Shown here piece after piece: positions 43,366 through 55,639 of a stretch of 64,000 bases of DNA (its first letter is position 1; every line of letters starts with the position of its first letter). A program made the position numbers and the translations under genes. The notes under the pieces were generated by a model. That model saw nothing but the letters and a program-made list of their open reading frames with translations, had not been told where the DNA came from and made no database searches. Source of the DNA: Ursus arctos (Eukaryota > Chordata > Mammalia > Carnivora > Ursidae); NCBI RefSeq assembly GCF_023065955.2, contig NW_026623008.1, positions 1,121,001-1,185,000 of the forward strand, in the 5' to 3' direction.

Positions 43366-46300
43366 AGGACAGCCATGCTTGGTCCCCCCACCCCCATCCC
43401 TGGTCGCCATCTGGGCCTGAGCCCAGGGAGGGGACGGGTGTCTGCCTGTCAGACTGTGGGGACCTTTGGTTTCCATCGACCCTGAGTGACGTGGGGCTAG
43501 AGTGGGCAGCACCCCACCTGGGGTGCCGTCTGTCTAGGTCCCACCCGGCTGTGGCCCATGGAGATCAGCTGGAGGGGACCTTTCCCGGGGGCCCAGAGAG
43601 CTGCCCCCCAGAGTAGACGGCCAGCTCCCCTCAGGAGGCGTGGGAGCCCTGGGCCCCAGCGTGCCGTCCTGAGGGAGCGCGTGGGGACTCCGCGTTGCCA
43701 GGCACTGGGGCACCCGGCTGCCACCTCTCCTAGCTGCCTGTGTCCCACTTCCCAGCTCCGCTGCAGTTCCTCCAAGGTCACGTGAAGGTCATTTGGAGAA
43801 TCGGGCGGTGGGAAGACCCAGTGCCCAGCCCCAGCTGCACACACAGTCCCAGCAGTCTCAGGAGCCCCCGGGGAGGGGTGCGGGGTCGGCTGGGGTACAG
43901 ACAGCCCCACCCAGGCAGCCTGGAAAAGCCCACTCTGCCTGGGGGCCAGGCTCCTGCCCAGGTCAGGCGTGGAGCGTGAACAGCAGGACCAGGAGGAAGA
44001 GCCTCCATGCCCACCCTCGCCTCTGCCTGTCACTCACGGGCTCCCCGAGGCCCAGACCCCAGCCCCTTGTGGGGTGCCACCTGGGGCACAACAGAGAAGC
44101 TGGGTTGGGTCAGGCGAGGAGAGGAGGCAGACGGCTTAGGAGCTGGGCCCCAAGCCGCAGCCCCCACCTCTGTCCCCTCCTGCTGCTTATCAGGTCCTGG
44201 GGCCCTGCCTGGGGTCCTGGGCCCAGACGCATGGATGACAAACTTAACCACAGTGGGACTCAGCCCCTGAGAGTGGAGCCCACCCCCTCCGTCACCTGGG
44301 TGTCACTCGGGCCTGGCTCCCCGCTCCTCTTGGGGGTGGTCTCCCACGGAGCTATGGGACCGTCGGCCAGAATCGGAGTGCACTCTTCCCGGGCAGGGCT
44401 GGACCCCGGGCTGTGGGCTCACCACCTCTGCCCAGTGTCCAGGGCACCGTCCAGCAGCGCTTTGTTGGGAGGGCTGTCCCTCGTGTTCTGGGATCTCACA
44501 AGTGGACAGTTGTCTACTGTGGCCTGTTGGGGGTCCCAGGGGCACCCCTGCAACATGGGTGTGAGCTGAGGGCTGCAGCCATGGGCAGCCAAGGCCCTAC
44601 CTATGCCCGATGCCAAATATTTGCCCCCTTCTCGGCCTCACGACCAAGCCCACCCGGATGGGTGGCGGGATCTTGCGTGACCTTGCAGGCTTGTACAGAC
44701 CTGCCATCCCCACGGGGCATAGATGCTGCCACTGACATCCCTTCCCCGGGGCCTGCCAGGCGGGTGTCCCGCGCTGCTGCCTGAGAGGCCTCGTCCTTCT
44801 CCAGAGCACCTCCCGCTGCCGCCGCTTGGGACCCGCAGGCTCTCAGCCTCCACCTGGGCTCCACTGTGAAGGTCCGGCTCCCGCTCCAGGCCCTGAATGT
44901 GGGAGGAATGGGGAGAGAGGCAGGAGGGGAGAGACAGTCCTGGAGGAGGGCAGGAAGCTTGTGGGGCCTGGGGAAGGCGGCCTCCCCTGGGGTGGCCGGT
45001 GCAGGCTGTGGGCGCACTGTGTGGCAGTGTGGTGCTCGGCCCAGGGGGCCTTGGAGCTGGGCTGGCGGCTGCCTCAGAAGCTCGGGATGCTGGGGCTCCA
45101 CTTTCGGGTATAAATTTAAAGGGCCCTGTGTCAGGGCGCCCGGGTGGCTCAGTCTGTGAAGCATCCGACTTGCAAGTTGGGCTCGGGTCACGGCCTCCTG
45201 GGTGGGGGGATGGAGCCCCATGTTCATCTGTCTGTCGTCTCCGTGCTTGGTGGGGGGTCTGCTTGAGATTCTCGCTCTCCCTTCCTTTGTCCCTCCCCCT
45301 GCGGGCCTTCTCCCCCCCCTCTCTATCGAATAAATCAGTCTTTAAAGGACCCTGGGCATCTGAGGCCGAGCAGACAGGACAGGGGCCGCCTGGTGTCAGA
45401 ACCCCCTTCCCAGGATTCCCGGCCACGCCCTGCCTCTTCACCCCACCTCCGGGTCCCCTGGCTCAGGACCCCCCACACCACTGGCATGCTGGCCAGGCAG
45501 GGACCCGCGGCACTGTCCTGCCGTTTGGCCTCTTTGCGCAGAGCTGAGCCCTGGCCTAAGCTGGGCTCCCCGTGCTGGCAGCCCAGGGGACCTCCCCAGG
45601 TGGCGCTGCTTTCCCCCAGGTGGCCCTGGGGGTGCAGTGAGCCCGGGGTAGAGAGGGTGTTCCTGGGCGCCTACTCAGGTCCCTAGTTTTTGGGCCTGCC
45701 CTGTGACCCCCCGCCCCCAGCTTTCACTTCTGCCTCTGTCCCCAGCAGCCAGGGCCCCACCCGGGTCCCCTGTGCACTCAGCTGTGCCTGCCTGGCTCTG
45801 TCTTGGGATCTCCACCCCTCTTCCAGTCTGTTGCCCCAGAGCCACAGTCTGGCCCCCCAGGCCCCACCCAGCACCCTGTGGTCAGGGGGGCTGACCGCAG
45901 GCCAAGAACTCGCGCCCTTATCTGGGGAGGCGGATGCCAGACGCACCCTCCGTGGAAAGAGGAAGCCGCCTGCCCATTTACAGTAACAGCTGGTACGGCC
46001 CATCCTCCCCTGGGCCCCCAGAGGAGGACTGTGGGGTCAGTCCCTGGCGCTCAGTGTGGTCTCCAGCCCCACCCCACCCACACCCCTGGCCTTGGCCAGC
46101 AGCCACCTCCCTGGCTCACCCAGCCTGGAACCTGACCTGCCTCTGCTCCCCACTGACACCCCTTTCCCTCTCCCGCTCTGCCTGTCGTGTCGCAGGTCAC
46201 CCCCCTTCTCGCTGGCCAGGCAGGGCCAGGCTGGAGGGCTTATGAGATTCCCAAGGCCCCACCCCCACCCTCTGCTGGCTGGGGCCCAGCATGCTCTGGG

Positions 46301-47869
46301 CGACCACCCCCTGCAGGAAAACGGGAGTCCTGGAGGGAAAATGGGCGGGAGGGTCCTGCAGGACAGTCCGTGCCCTCAGGAAAGGGTGTGCTGACCCCAG
46401 CTGAATGTAAAAGCAGGGCCTTGGAGGGGGACCCTGACCCTCCCCACAGAGACCCACTGTGCTCTGTGCCCTCCCCACTGCCAGACAACCCTGGGACGGG
46501 TGGGGGCAGAACTTTTGGGGCCTGAATGCCTGCCTGCCCCAGCCCCCCCCCCCCCCCAGTGATGACGTGAGCCTTGTAGGCCTCACATGCACGGCCATCT
46601 GTGCCCAGACTCATGCCAGGGGCTGGGGGCCGCGGGTGCTGGGGCTCCCAGCCCTGGAGCAGGTGGCCCCACTGTGGGGGGTAGTAGGGACAGGCAGGTG
46701 GAGCAGCCTGGCTTGTCTTTGGAGCGTCCTGTGCCGGGCAGGTGTCTGGCAGGGCTGGGGTTGGACCTTCCTGCTCCAGTCCTGGCCCAGGAGCCCTTAC
46801 TGACAGGAAGCTTGGCTCAAGCTCTTGCCCAGGTCACTCCTCCTGCCACAGAAGGTTGTTCTGGAATCCTCCAGGGACAGGCACCTTGTGAAGGATGGAG
46901 CCTGAGGTCAGGGCTTGGCCCCCACCAGAGAACCCCTGAGTCTAGCTCAAGGCCCAGGCAGGACTGGGAGAGAGAAGGCAGGAGAGGGCCCAGCACACAG
47001 GACAGAGAGGTAGGGCAGTATCCAGGGCCCCTCTACAACCCAGGTGGGCCGTGGGCACCTCTGTGGTGTCCCCACACTTGTGTGTGGGGGAAAGCCAGGC
47101 CGGCATGCATAAGCTGGCAAGTGACAGGGTGCCCACCAGGCCCCCTCCGTGTCCCCCACCTCTGCCCTCCCTCCACATTCCCCCAACCCTCCCCCATGAA
47201 CTCCCCTTCCCCATCTCAGCCCCACCCAGGTAGACAGGTATTCTGGACCCTCCTTGCCTTCTCTGCTTTGGCACGGGGGGTTCCCTCCGGCCCTGGGAGC
47301 TACAGGCATGGGGTAGGGTGGTGAGTTCCCCTGGGGTCCAACGTCCCTCCCTTGCCCTGGGTGGGGCCTTGACCCGGTGGAGGTGTGGCCACACCCCCAA
47401 TTTCCTGTTTCTAAGAAAACACAGCCCCAGCAAAGGTCCTGGGGGTCTGTGGAGACTACTGGCCAAGGTCTGGGCAGGAGCCCGGAGCGGGTTTTGTTCC
47501 GTCCAGAGACCCTGGGACGGGTGTGGCCAGGGTGGTGTCACTGGCCGGCCATCTGCCTTCCCTGGACACCTGCTTCCCCAGGCAGGAAGGCAGCAGTCAA
47601 CTGGGACAGGGGCCCAGGTCAGGGCCCCTCCGCTGCAGCGTGGCCACCTCTGGTCTAGCCTCCCCCTAAGCACCCATGTCGGGATGCAGGCCACCCCCCC
47701 ACCATCCTGCACCCCTGTGTTTGGAGTTGGCAGCGAGCAGGGGTGCCGGCTCCTGCCCCCAGCCCGGGTTGAGCACCCCTTCCAGTCAGACGCAGATGAC
47801 GTCCCTCTCCCGCACCCTCCGCCCCAGGGGGAAGGGCAGGGGCCGAGAATCCTCCCGGGAAATAGAAGG
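43366..47869. other. Intergenic DNA downstream of SKI
   Basis: GC-rich sequence between the SKI end and the CpG island. Apart from the SINEC at 45134-45346 and a C15-type run near 46543-46557, I see no gene, RNA or repeat. Confidence 0.6.
45134..45346 (+). mobile_element. SINEC, sense orientation, intergenic
   Basis: It starts GGGCGCCCGGGTGGCTCAGT (tRNA-Lys-like A box region) and ends CGAATAAATCAGTCTTTAAA. The flanks, AAAGGGCCCTGTG before and AAAGGACCCTGGG after, are a slightly diverged target-site duplication. It lies between SKI and MORN1. Confidence 0.9.
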
Positions 47870-48830
47870 CTGGTTCCAAAACATTCCAAATTCCTGCTCC
47901 TTCCGGCCGGGCCGGAAGCCCGCCTGGGGAGGGGTGCAGGCCGGGGGCCCCGCTGTCCCCCTGCCGCCCCCGGGCCAGGGAGGCCGGCTATGCCCTCCGG
48001 GGGCGGGGTGCGGGGGCCCCTGGCAGGCCCTTCTGGGGTGAGCGCAAAGCCCGCTGCGGCCGCCCACACGGGTCTGTGGGTCCGGAGTCCAGGCCGCGGA
48101 CTCGGGGGCCGCAGCGCCCGGGGCGGCGGGGCGGGGGGGCGTCTCCCGCGGCTGAGTCAGCGCAAGGGCGCGCCCTGGGGGGCGGGCAGGCCGGCCGGTC
48201 CCCGCTTCCTTCCGCGGAGTCGCCCTCTGGGGTCTGGTGCGGGGGACGAGGGCCGAGACCGGGGGGGGGGTTCGAGGGGGGCGGGGGGACGACCCCCGCC
48301 CCGCGGCCTCAGTTTCCTATTACGCGTCTGGCAGGAACCCGACCCGACGCCCCCGGGGCTGCCCCGCCGCCGGCTTTCACTTCCCCCCACTCCCCGCCCG
48401 CCTCGCGTCCGAATTCCACCCGCAGCCTCGCGCTCCGACGGGGGGCGGCCCCTCCCCCGCCGCCTCTCCCCCGCCCCCGCGAGGGGCCGCCCCGGGTCCC
48501 GGCCGCCGGGGGCGCGGAGGGAGCTGGGGTTCCCGGAGCCGGGCGTGTGCGCGGGTCGGCTGTGGCGGGGCGGGGGGAAGGGCGCAGGCAGTGCCCCCTG
48601 TCCCCGCCACCCCGCGTCCCGGGCGCCGTTAACCCTTCCGGTCTCTGCTCGGGGGAGAGGGGCTGGAGCTGGGGGGCCCCGCGCCGAGCCCCCGCGGGCG
48701 GGACGCGGACGTGTCTACGTGTCCGGAGCCCGAGCTGGCCGGCGGCCCCCGGCGGCGGAGGCGGGAACTGCAGCCGCGGCCGGGACGGGGCCTGAGCGCG
48801 CCCTGGGTCCGCGCCCCGGTGATGGCCAGC
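47870..48830. promoter_or_regulatory. Isolated CpG island between SKI and MORN1
   Basis: About 1 kb of very CpG-dense DNA, far from the 5' end of either gene: SKI ends 4.5 kb to the left and MORN1's 3' end is 6.3 kb to the right. It holds TEAD-like ACATTCCA (47881-47888), a MAF/AP-1-like palindrome GCTGAGTCAGC (48151-48161), several GGGCGG boxes and G-runs near 48262 that could form quadruplexes. It could be a promoter of an unannotated transcript or a methylation-free enhancer. Long open frames through it are GC artefacts. Confidence 0.55.
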
Positions 48831-51800
48831 CAGACGGAGACCGGGCCTCCCACTTCCTCCGCTCCGCACCTAGGAGGCGCCTTTCTGCTGGTGGAAAAGC
48901 GCCCCTGCCGCCAGGCCTCTGCCCCTTCCCGGGGCTCCGTAGAGGCCCCAGGTCCTGTCCACCCCACCCCAGTGATCCGAATCCAGGCCCCGAGTCACTG
49001 CAGGGGGACGCACCTCCTGGGCCCCGCTTCCCTCCCCCCGCCACCCCCACCCCCTCTGTGGCTTGGCCCAAGTCCTGGGGACGCTGTCAGGGCCCTGGCT
49101 AGGGAGTGGGGTGCAGGCCTTGGCAGGTGTGGCCACTGGAGAACCCGACACCCATGGAAAGCCACGTGGTGACTTGTGACCCCCTCCTGCCTCTCCCTTT
49201 CTCCTCTAGGACTGGCCCCCCTGCGGCCGGGATTCACTGTCACCAGGATGATGACCCCCCTATCCACACCTCCTGCTTCTCCCCCAAGCTGCCCCCCACT
49301 TGGGACCCCACTTACCTAATCCCCCAGTCCACATCCAGGCCTAGCCACCCCGTCCCCCAGCTGCTAGGGCTACTCCCTTCTCACTTCTCTGCTGGCACAG
49401 AGCCCGCCCAGCCCCCCACACCTGGCCTGCTGTTCCCACCGGCCCCTCACTCCTACTTCAGTGAACCTGCTGGTTCTGCCCTGGTCCGGGGCTGCTGCGT
49501 GCCCACGTGTGTGCCCCCCCCACCCCAGGATCCACCTGAAGGCCCTCTCACCCCCATTTCTGCCCCACCTTTGCCCTTCTTCCTGGGGGGTTGCTCTTCA
49601 AGGGGGGGCTCACTAAGGATTTGCAGAGGGAATGAGGAACCCCTGGAAGGCCGCCCTGCCCTGCCCTCGGCCCGTGCAGAGGCTCCTGTGGCCTCCATGG
49701 CCTGTGGCCAGCCCCTGTGCTGCAGGCAGGCCCAGGAGGGTTTGAAGGCTTGGGGCAGTACGTAGCACCCCTCCCGTGCCCTTCCCCAGGCCGCCCCAGG
49801 AGGAAGGCCCCACAGACGGGGGTCTACCCTGCTGGGCACTTGTGGGGGGCACTTGGTCCTGGTTCCTCCTGCCTCTGGTTGTCCGGGGGCAGGGCTGGCA
49901 GGGTGGGCATGTGCTAACTTCTCGGAACCCCGGGGCAGAGTGGCCAGGAGGAGCAGTGTCTAGAATTTTGGGGAGTGTCACCAGCTGGGGGTCACATGCG
50001 GGGGTGGGGGCTGGCCTAGAGACTGAGCCTAGCACATCTGGCAGGCTCTGTCAGGCTGCCTGGCGGCCCGACCGGCCGATGACAGCCCTATTTATAGTCA
50101 CCATCAGAAAATGCCCGTGGCCGTCGCCGTGGGGCGGCCTGCCTACTCCTCGACACCCAAGGCCTCGTGCCAAGAGGAGCCCAGGCCGGGGCAGCTTTGG
50201 CCAGTATGGGTTGCCGCCTGGCCCACTCACTCCCCCTGGCCACCCCCTAGGCTTGTGGAGGGATCAGCGGTCCCAGGCCTGAGGCTCTGGGCCCCAGGGT
50301 TACCTGATGGGCAGAGGACTCAGGGCAGTTCCTCCCCACCTGCTGAGGCCCCCATCTGGCTCCCAAGGTGTCCTGTGCCTGCTGTGGCCCGGCCTTTTCC
50401 GTCAGAGAGGGCTGTGGGCTGGCTGTCAGTGGCTGTGTCCTGCCTTGAGGGGACAGGAGCAGGAAGCGGACGGCCCCATGCAGCTGTGACCGTTACCGGT
50501 GCTGAGAGCTGCCCGCCCTGAGATGGTCTGGCTGAAGCAGGCCCAGTGACTCCCTCTGACACTCACGCAGGACTGAGGAACTGGGGGCCACATGGGGCAG
50601 ACAGAGCCAGGCCTCACAGGGACCCCTCAGGAAGCCCTGCCCAGGAGGGGGAGCTTGACACAGCTGGCCTTGCCACCCTCCTGGCACCGAGACCAGGCGG
50701 CCTGCCCAGGCTTTGCGGAGGGGAGGCCTCCCGCAGGAGCGTCCTGGGTGACCGGCCGGCCGGCGGGGAGGAGGCTGGGCGAGCTGTCTGTGCCAGGTGG
50801 AGCCCAGTGGGAGGGGGGGCTCTGTCCTGTGCCGGATGCCAGGCTGGCGAGGGGTGGTCTGAGACATCGCACTGCCAAGACCCTGCTGGGAGGGGGGCCG
50901 GGCAGAGAGGGACAGGCACTGATCTGTCTCCCTGATCTCTGAGCTGTCTGTTTCTCTGGCTCTGACTCTGGCTGGAGAGCTTCTCATGAAGAACGAGTAT
51001 GTTCTCTCCAAGGCCGTACCTGGCCAGGCGCTCAGTGTGGGGTTGTCGCTGTAAGTGTCCGCTAAGCCAGTGCACGGCAGGAGGGGGGACACCGGGGAGA
51101 GACGGGCCAGGAGAGAAGGCTTTCCGTCGCACTCTAGACCCTGCTGGGACCAGAGCCTCCTCCCCAAGCCCGGGGGCTGAGTTGCTTCTGGAGTGTAAGG
51201 CATGCGGGGGCCTCCTCACGCCCGCCACCCCCTCTACCAACCCCTGCCGGCCAGCCCAGCCCAGAGGCAAGGGTGGCTTTGGGGCCTACTGGCTGCTGGT
51301 TCCAGCGAGGCGCGGAGAAGCCTGCCTTCCTCTAAGGAGAGGCCCGTGGGGTCTCTGGGGAGGGCCTGATGGAGCCCGTGCCAGAGGGGGCTGTGTGTGC
51401 TGTCCGATGGCCACTCGGTCAGGCCCCGGGCATGATCCGCGCTGCCTCCCAGCCCACTGGGACTGCACTGACGCTGCCCTGCCCGGACTCGGGGAGCGGC
51501 GACCCGGCTGAGGCCCCTCCTTCCCCTACTGATGACCCATGTCACAGGTGGGCTGCCAGTGCTTACAGTTCCAGGTGGGGGGAGCTGTCCCCCAGGCTCC
51601 CCACCCGAGGCTCTGTCCTACCCCAGGACGGTCGCTGTATCTGCCGCGTTGCCCCAGAGGGCCCAGGCCACGGTGCCTCTCCCGCTCAGCCCCTCCCCTG
51701 GCGGATCTGATGGCCAGACCAGTGTCTGTGGCCAGGGCCCTGCTGACCCTCCCTCTTCTCCTTTTTTTTTGAGAATTCAAATTTCTTGTGGGTTTGTCTG

Positions 51801-52434
51801 TGGGACACAGTGTGAGGACGAGGGATCTGGTCAGGGTAAGAGCCGCTGCCCGTGGCGCCCACCCAGCGGTCCCCACGCCATCGGCGGACGTGCACGGGAG
51901 CCCCAGGCAAAGTCCCTGGAAGACTTGCTAGTCACTGGCTCAGAGGCACCCTCACCCAGGCCTCCCAGCAGAGGGGGGCAATGGGACAGGCAAGGGACCC
52001 CATCCCACCCAGACACGCGTCCATGGGGACTGAGCTCTCCCCAGGCCTCGCTGAGTGGCTCCTGCCCCCGCGGACCCCAGCTGCCCTGCCAGGAAGCCGG
52101 TGAGGTGCGGGGATGCGGAGAGCCCGCTCTCGGGTTTGTCCAGATGTCTGGAAAGTAGGAGGTTGCCCTGGCCGCGTGTCTGCAGGCCTGCAGAGCTGGC
52201 TTCGCTCCAGGTCTGCGAAGGGGCTGAGGGGGCGGACTACCCCTCCACCCCCCGCGTCCAGGGCTCCGGGGGCCTCGGTCTGTTCAGGGCACTGACTCTG
52301 AGCTCGTACCCCGGGCTTTGTGGCCGAACCCCGCCGTGCTGATTTGGAAAGAAATACTGAAGGACCCCCTGGACCAGCTGGGAAACACAGCAGCCGCTTC
52401 TGTGCCCAGCACACTTTTCTTCCTAAACTCAAAC

Positions 52435-52436
<2 letters not shown>
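48831..52436. other. Intergenic DNA between CpG island and (CTTT)n repeat
   Basis: GC-rich, apparently single copy. One MEF2-type motif at 50088. The open frames (for example 49106-49765) have Pro/Gly/Ser-rich random composition and no recognisable domain. Confidence 0.55.
50088..50097. promoter_or_regulatory. Consensus MEF2-type site
   Basis: CTATTTATAG is a perfect match to the MEF2 consensus YTAWWWWTAR, between SKI and MORN1. A single 10-base match; function unproven. Confidence 0.3.
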
Positions 52437-52499
<63 letters not shown>

Positions 52500-52548
52500 T
52501 CCTCTCTCTCTCTTTCTTTCTCTCTCTCTCTCTCTTTTTCTTTCTTTT
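52437..52548. repeat. (CTTT)n microsatellite with CT-rich extension
   Basis: About 16 uninterrupted CTTT units (52437-52500) continue into CTCTCTCT and TTTC runs to 52548. It is probably length-variable. Open frames across it (Ser/Phe/Leu repeats) are artefacts. Confidence 0.97.
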
Positions 52549-53454
52549 GACAGAAGTGTGGTTTCATCTGGAAAAGAAGAAAGAGCCACAGAGCGACTTG
52601 CCGAGCCTCAGGGGCAGACTTGGGCGGATGGTGAAGCCCAGACAAAGTTGGGGGACTCTGGAGTGTGTGGCCCTCCTGACCCCTGGCTGTCCATGAGGGG
52701 CTCTGCCCCCATGTTGACGCGGACGCGTGTGGACGCAGCCCCCCATCTGCCTCCCTGCGCTTTGGGCAGGACGCCCCCCCTTAGGCCCAGGCACTCTGAC
52801 CTAGGAGTCTGTGGGTCCCGGGACTGGATCCTCTCTGGGGACTCACTGCTGGGGACACCGGCAGTCTGTCCCTTCCTGAGGGCCAGTCAGAGGCAGAAGC
52901 CAGCTGAGCCAGGCTGGCCACATCTATGGCGCCCTGAGCCCAGGGAACCAGAAGGCTGGCGGACGCAGCTTCCACCCCGGGGGCACGGCTGCCACCCCAC
53001 ACCTCAGGCTCAGAATTACCTCAGTTCCCCAGTCGTGGAGGTTCTGAAGCCCCTTTCCCTTGCTGACTCTTGTGTCTCCTGGGGGCCTGCCGCTGTGGTC
53101 CAGGCTGGCCCCTAGCGCTGTTCCACCGGGTCTGAAGGCCAGGACTGGGCAAGGGGTAGAGGGTCAGCTGGGCTGACCAGTCCCCCAGCCATGAACTGCT
53201 TCAGGCCTACTGAGGCCAAACTGGATGAGAAACCTACCAAGAGAAGAGCAGGGAGGGCAAAGAACAGGGAGGGGACAGCGGCCAGGGGTGTGAAAGGCTC
53301 TCTGGCTTTGGGTTGGTTTTGATGTAGGGACCCTTTCCTCCTCTGCTGGCTCTTGCCTTATTAAGAACACAACTAGTCCACGTGAACCTGCTTCCTACGG
53401 ACGAACTTCCATTCCACCCGCCCACAGTTCCCTCCATTCTGCACCATCCTCCCA

Positions 53455-53585
53455 CCTGACCACCCATCCATGTATCCGTCTGTCTGTCCATGCGTGTACT
53501 CATCCGTCCATTTATCCACACTCCCATCTACCCAACCACTGTCCATCCGTCCATCCGTCCGCCCATCCGTCCATCCGTCCATCCA
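53455..53585. repeat. Degenerate ATCC/GTCC tetranucleotide repeat
   Basis: CCATCCGTCCATCCGTCC-type units with interruptions cover most of this interval, purest at 53541-53585. Confidence 0.9.
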
Positions 53586-53679
53586 GTTATTCAGCTACCA
53601 GTCTCCCTGCACACCTCCTTTGCCCAATTTGTCTCCGGTGCCTCCTATTCTGCCTGGCATAGAGTTAGGGGCTCCACAT

Positions 53680-54060
53680 TCACCCATCCATTCAACAAAT
53701 ATTTGCCAAGGGCCTCCTAAGGGTCACACACTGTGCTCGATGCTGAGGCTACACAAGTGAACAAACGGACCAAATAAATGCCTCCCTTTGGAGGTTGCAA
53801 AGCAGACAAGGGAAGTGCGCGGCATGTCAGCCCCTGACCTGTGCAGACCACGTGAGGCGGGGAGGGAGCAGGACATGTTTGCTGAAGGTGGCGGGAGGCT
53901 TCAGAACTGGTGGTCAAGGAAGGCCTCGTGTGAGAAGGTGGCATCTGGGAGGTGAGCAGTCTAGGTGGAGGGAAGAACACATGCAAAGGCCCTGAGGCAG
54001 AAACATGCTGGCAGGACAGAGGAGCTGCAGGGGCCGTGTGAGTGGAACGCAGAGAGCCGG
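53680..54060 (-). mobile_element. Ancient L2-like interspersed repeat
   Basis: CATTCAACAAATATTTGCC, then CACTGTGCTCGATGCTGAGG and GTGAACAAACGGACCAAATAA, are the familiar reversed start of an old mammalian repeat. Further along, GGTCAAGGAAGGCCTC, GAGAAGGTGGCAT and GCAAAGGCCCTGAGGCAG fit the same element. The family assignment (L2 or related) is from memory; orientation is tentative. Confidence 0.6.
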
Positions 54061-55124
54061 GGGGAGCAGCAGGAGAGGAGGGCAGTGAGCATGGGACCAG
54101 AGCTGCAGGTCCTGCTCAGGCTGCAGGTCCTGGCACAGACTTGGGGGGTGAGCTGGGGCAGCACCTGCTGTCTGCAGAGCTTGGGAGAGTGCGGGGATGG
54201 CGTCGGGCCGGGGATGCACTTTGAAGCAGACCTGCCATGGACCACAGGAAGGGAGAGAAGCAGAGGCAGAAGCCAAACAGTTGTGTCTGAGCAACGAAGA
54301 CCGGGGGGCAGCGGGGGGCCCGTCAGAAACACGAGGGAGCGGCCGCTGTGTGGGTGCAGGGACTGTGTGGGGGGCCTTGAGGGAGGGGTGGGGGCCCCAT
54401 CCCAGAGGGTGGGAGCAGGGTGCAGAGGCCAGCGTAGGAGGGAAGTGCGCACTGGACGGGGGTGGGGGGGTGTGGGGTCTGTGGGGTGTCCGGGTGGGAA
54501 GCAGCAGTGTGCTGCTTGCAGCTGGGGGCTGGATGCTCCCACCCCGTTCTTCATTCCTCTGAGAAGGACGAAGAAGAGGTGGTGGGCTTCGCAGCGAGGG
54601 CCAAGCCTAGCTCCAGCCAGCACAGGGTGGGCACGGGGTGAGCCCCAGGGGCCAGGGATGCAGGAGCCAGGCGGAGGCCCTGGATCCTGGCTCTGGCCCG
54701 CTCGGTGGAGGTGGAAGGAGGCCCCGTCCCAGCCAGCCCGTTGCAGCCTCCGGGCGTCTCCCTGCGCCCAGGCCCGGGCCGTGTTTCAGAGGCAGCTGGA
54801 AAATCCAGGAAGTGCCCCCCAGACACGAAGCTCCTTCCGGAAAACCGATCACCTGCTGCCACCTCTTATCTCTCATTTGGCAGCGGTCCCCATGTCCCCG
54901 GCCGGGCCGCCTCCAAGGCCTGGACGGTGGGTGGGAGGTAGGGCCGGCTTCGTTGCCGGATTCCGTGGTGGGGGGACCAGATGGCCCCCTCCCCGGCCTG
55001 GCCTGGGCTCCCCCTGGGGAGTGGAGGTGCCAGCCAGAGGGGAGCCTGGCGATCACCCGCTGAGCCTCCTTGGGGCTCCTGGCTGTGGGAGGGGGCTTGC
55101 GGTCTGGGTCAGGCACCTCTCCGG

Positions 55125-55315
55125 AGTCGGAGTCGCTGCTGAGCTGTTTATTGAGCCGTGGGATACGTGCAGGCGGCCCTCCGGCCCCTGCTCAGCGCCC
55201 CTGGGAAGTGCAGGAAGGAGCCCCGCAGAGCACAGGCGGATTTTCCTCCCATTCAGATGAGGATGGTGTCCTGAGGGGGACACTGGTGGCTGTCAGGTGC
55301 ATGGGGGTGGCTCTC
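55125..55315 (-). other. MORN1: MORN1 3'UTR
   Basis: A short 3'UTR runs from the MORN1 stop to the AATAAA at 55152-55147 and a presumed cleavage point near 55125-55135. The exact end is inferred from the hexamer. Confidence 0.7.
55147..55152 (-). terminator. MORN1: MORN1 polyadenylation signal AATAAA
   Basis: The plus strand reads TTTATT, i.e. AATAAA on the minus strand (in GGCTCAATAAACAGC). It lies 164 bases past the MORN1 stop, which fits a compact terminal exon. Confidence 0.78.
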
Positions 55316-55464
55316 CTATCTCGGGGATTTGGGGCCTTCTCCAGGGACGCGGGGCTGCTTGTCCGTCCCCTTCCCCAAGACCCGAAGGTGTTTGAAGGCG
55401 GTGGGCAGCGTGTGTCCCAGGAAGGGAGGGTTGGTCACATCGCGGATCATGACGACATACTCCC
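55316..55464 (-). CDS. MORN1: MORN1 terminal coding exon
   Basis: On the minus strand a good acceptor (CCGTCTTTTGCAG) at 55465-55466 opens an exon in split phase: two bases of a Gly/Arg-type codon, then 48 residues beginning EYVVMIRDVTNPPFLG and including TAFKHLRVLGKG, ending GPKSPR before TAG (55318-55316). This matches the C-terminus of mammalian MORN1 as I recall it. MORN1 is a protein with N-terminal MORN repeats and poorly known function. Position and orientation agree with human 1p36, where MORN1 lies convergent to SKI about 11 kb away. The MORN repeats are encoded upstream on this strand, beyond the right edge. The tail after the conserved part may be shorter than in human. Confidence 0.82.
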
Positions 55465-55639
55465 CTGCAAAAGACGGGCGCTGAGACGCGGCCCCCAGGG
55501 GCCCCAGCTGCCCAGGCTCCTGCCCCTGCCTCTCCCCAGCCTTGGCTTCTGTCCACCCGCACACCCTTTCTGGGACCCTGGGACCCACTGGGGGCTCTGG
55601 GACTTCTCCTCGGCCGGTGACCCCGGGACCGGGCTGATG

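Larger units (their letters stand above)
52549..55124. other. Intergenic DNA up to the MORN1 3' end
   Basis: Holds the ATCC-type repeat and the ancient L2-like repeat. The remainder is GC-rich with no supported gene; the long frame 53965-55260 runs through the repeat and antisense to MORN1's 3'UTR and is not credible. Confidence 0.55.

Noticed and set aside
47318..49102. 594-codon open frame through the CpG island
   Set aside because: Gly/Pro/Arg-rich composition with no domain, and several overlapping frames on both strands are equally open. Typical of a CpG island.
52318..53115. Frame containing a long Ser/Phe/Leu repeat
   Set aside because: The repeat is the (CTTT)n microsatellite in translation.
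53965..55260. 431-codon open frame on the + strand
   Set aside because: It runs through an ancient interspersed repeat and antisense to the MORN1 3'UTR. No recognisable domain.
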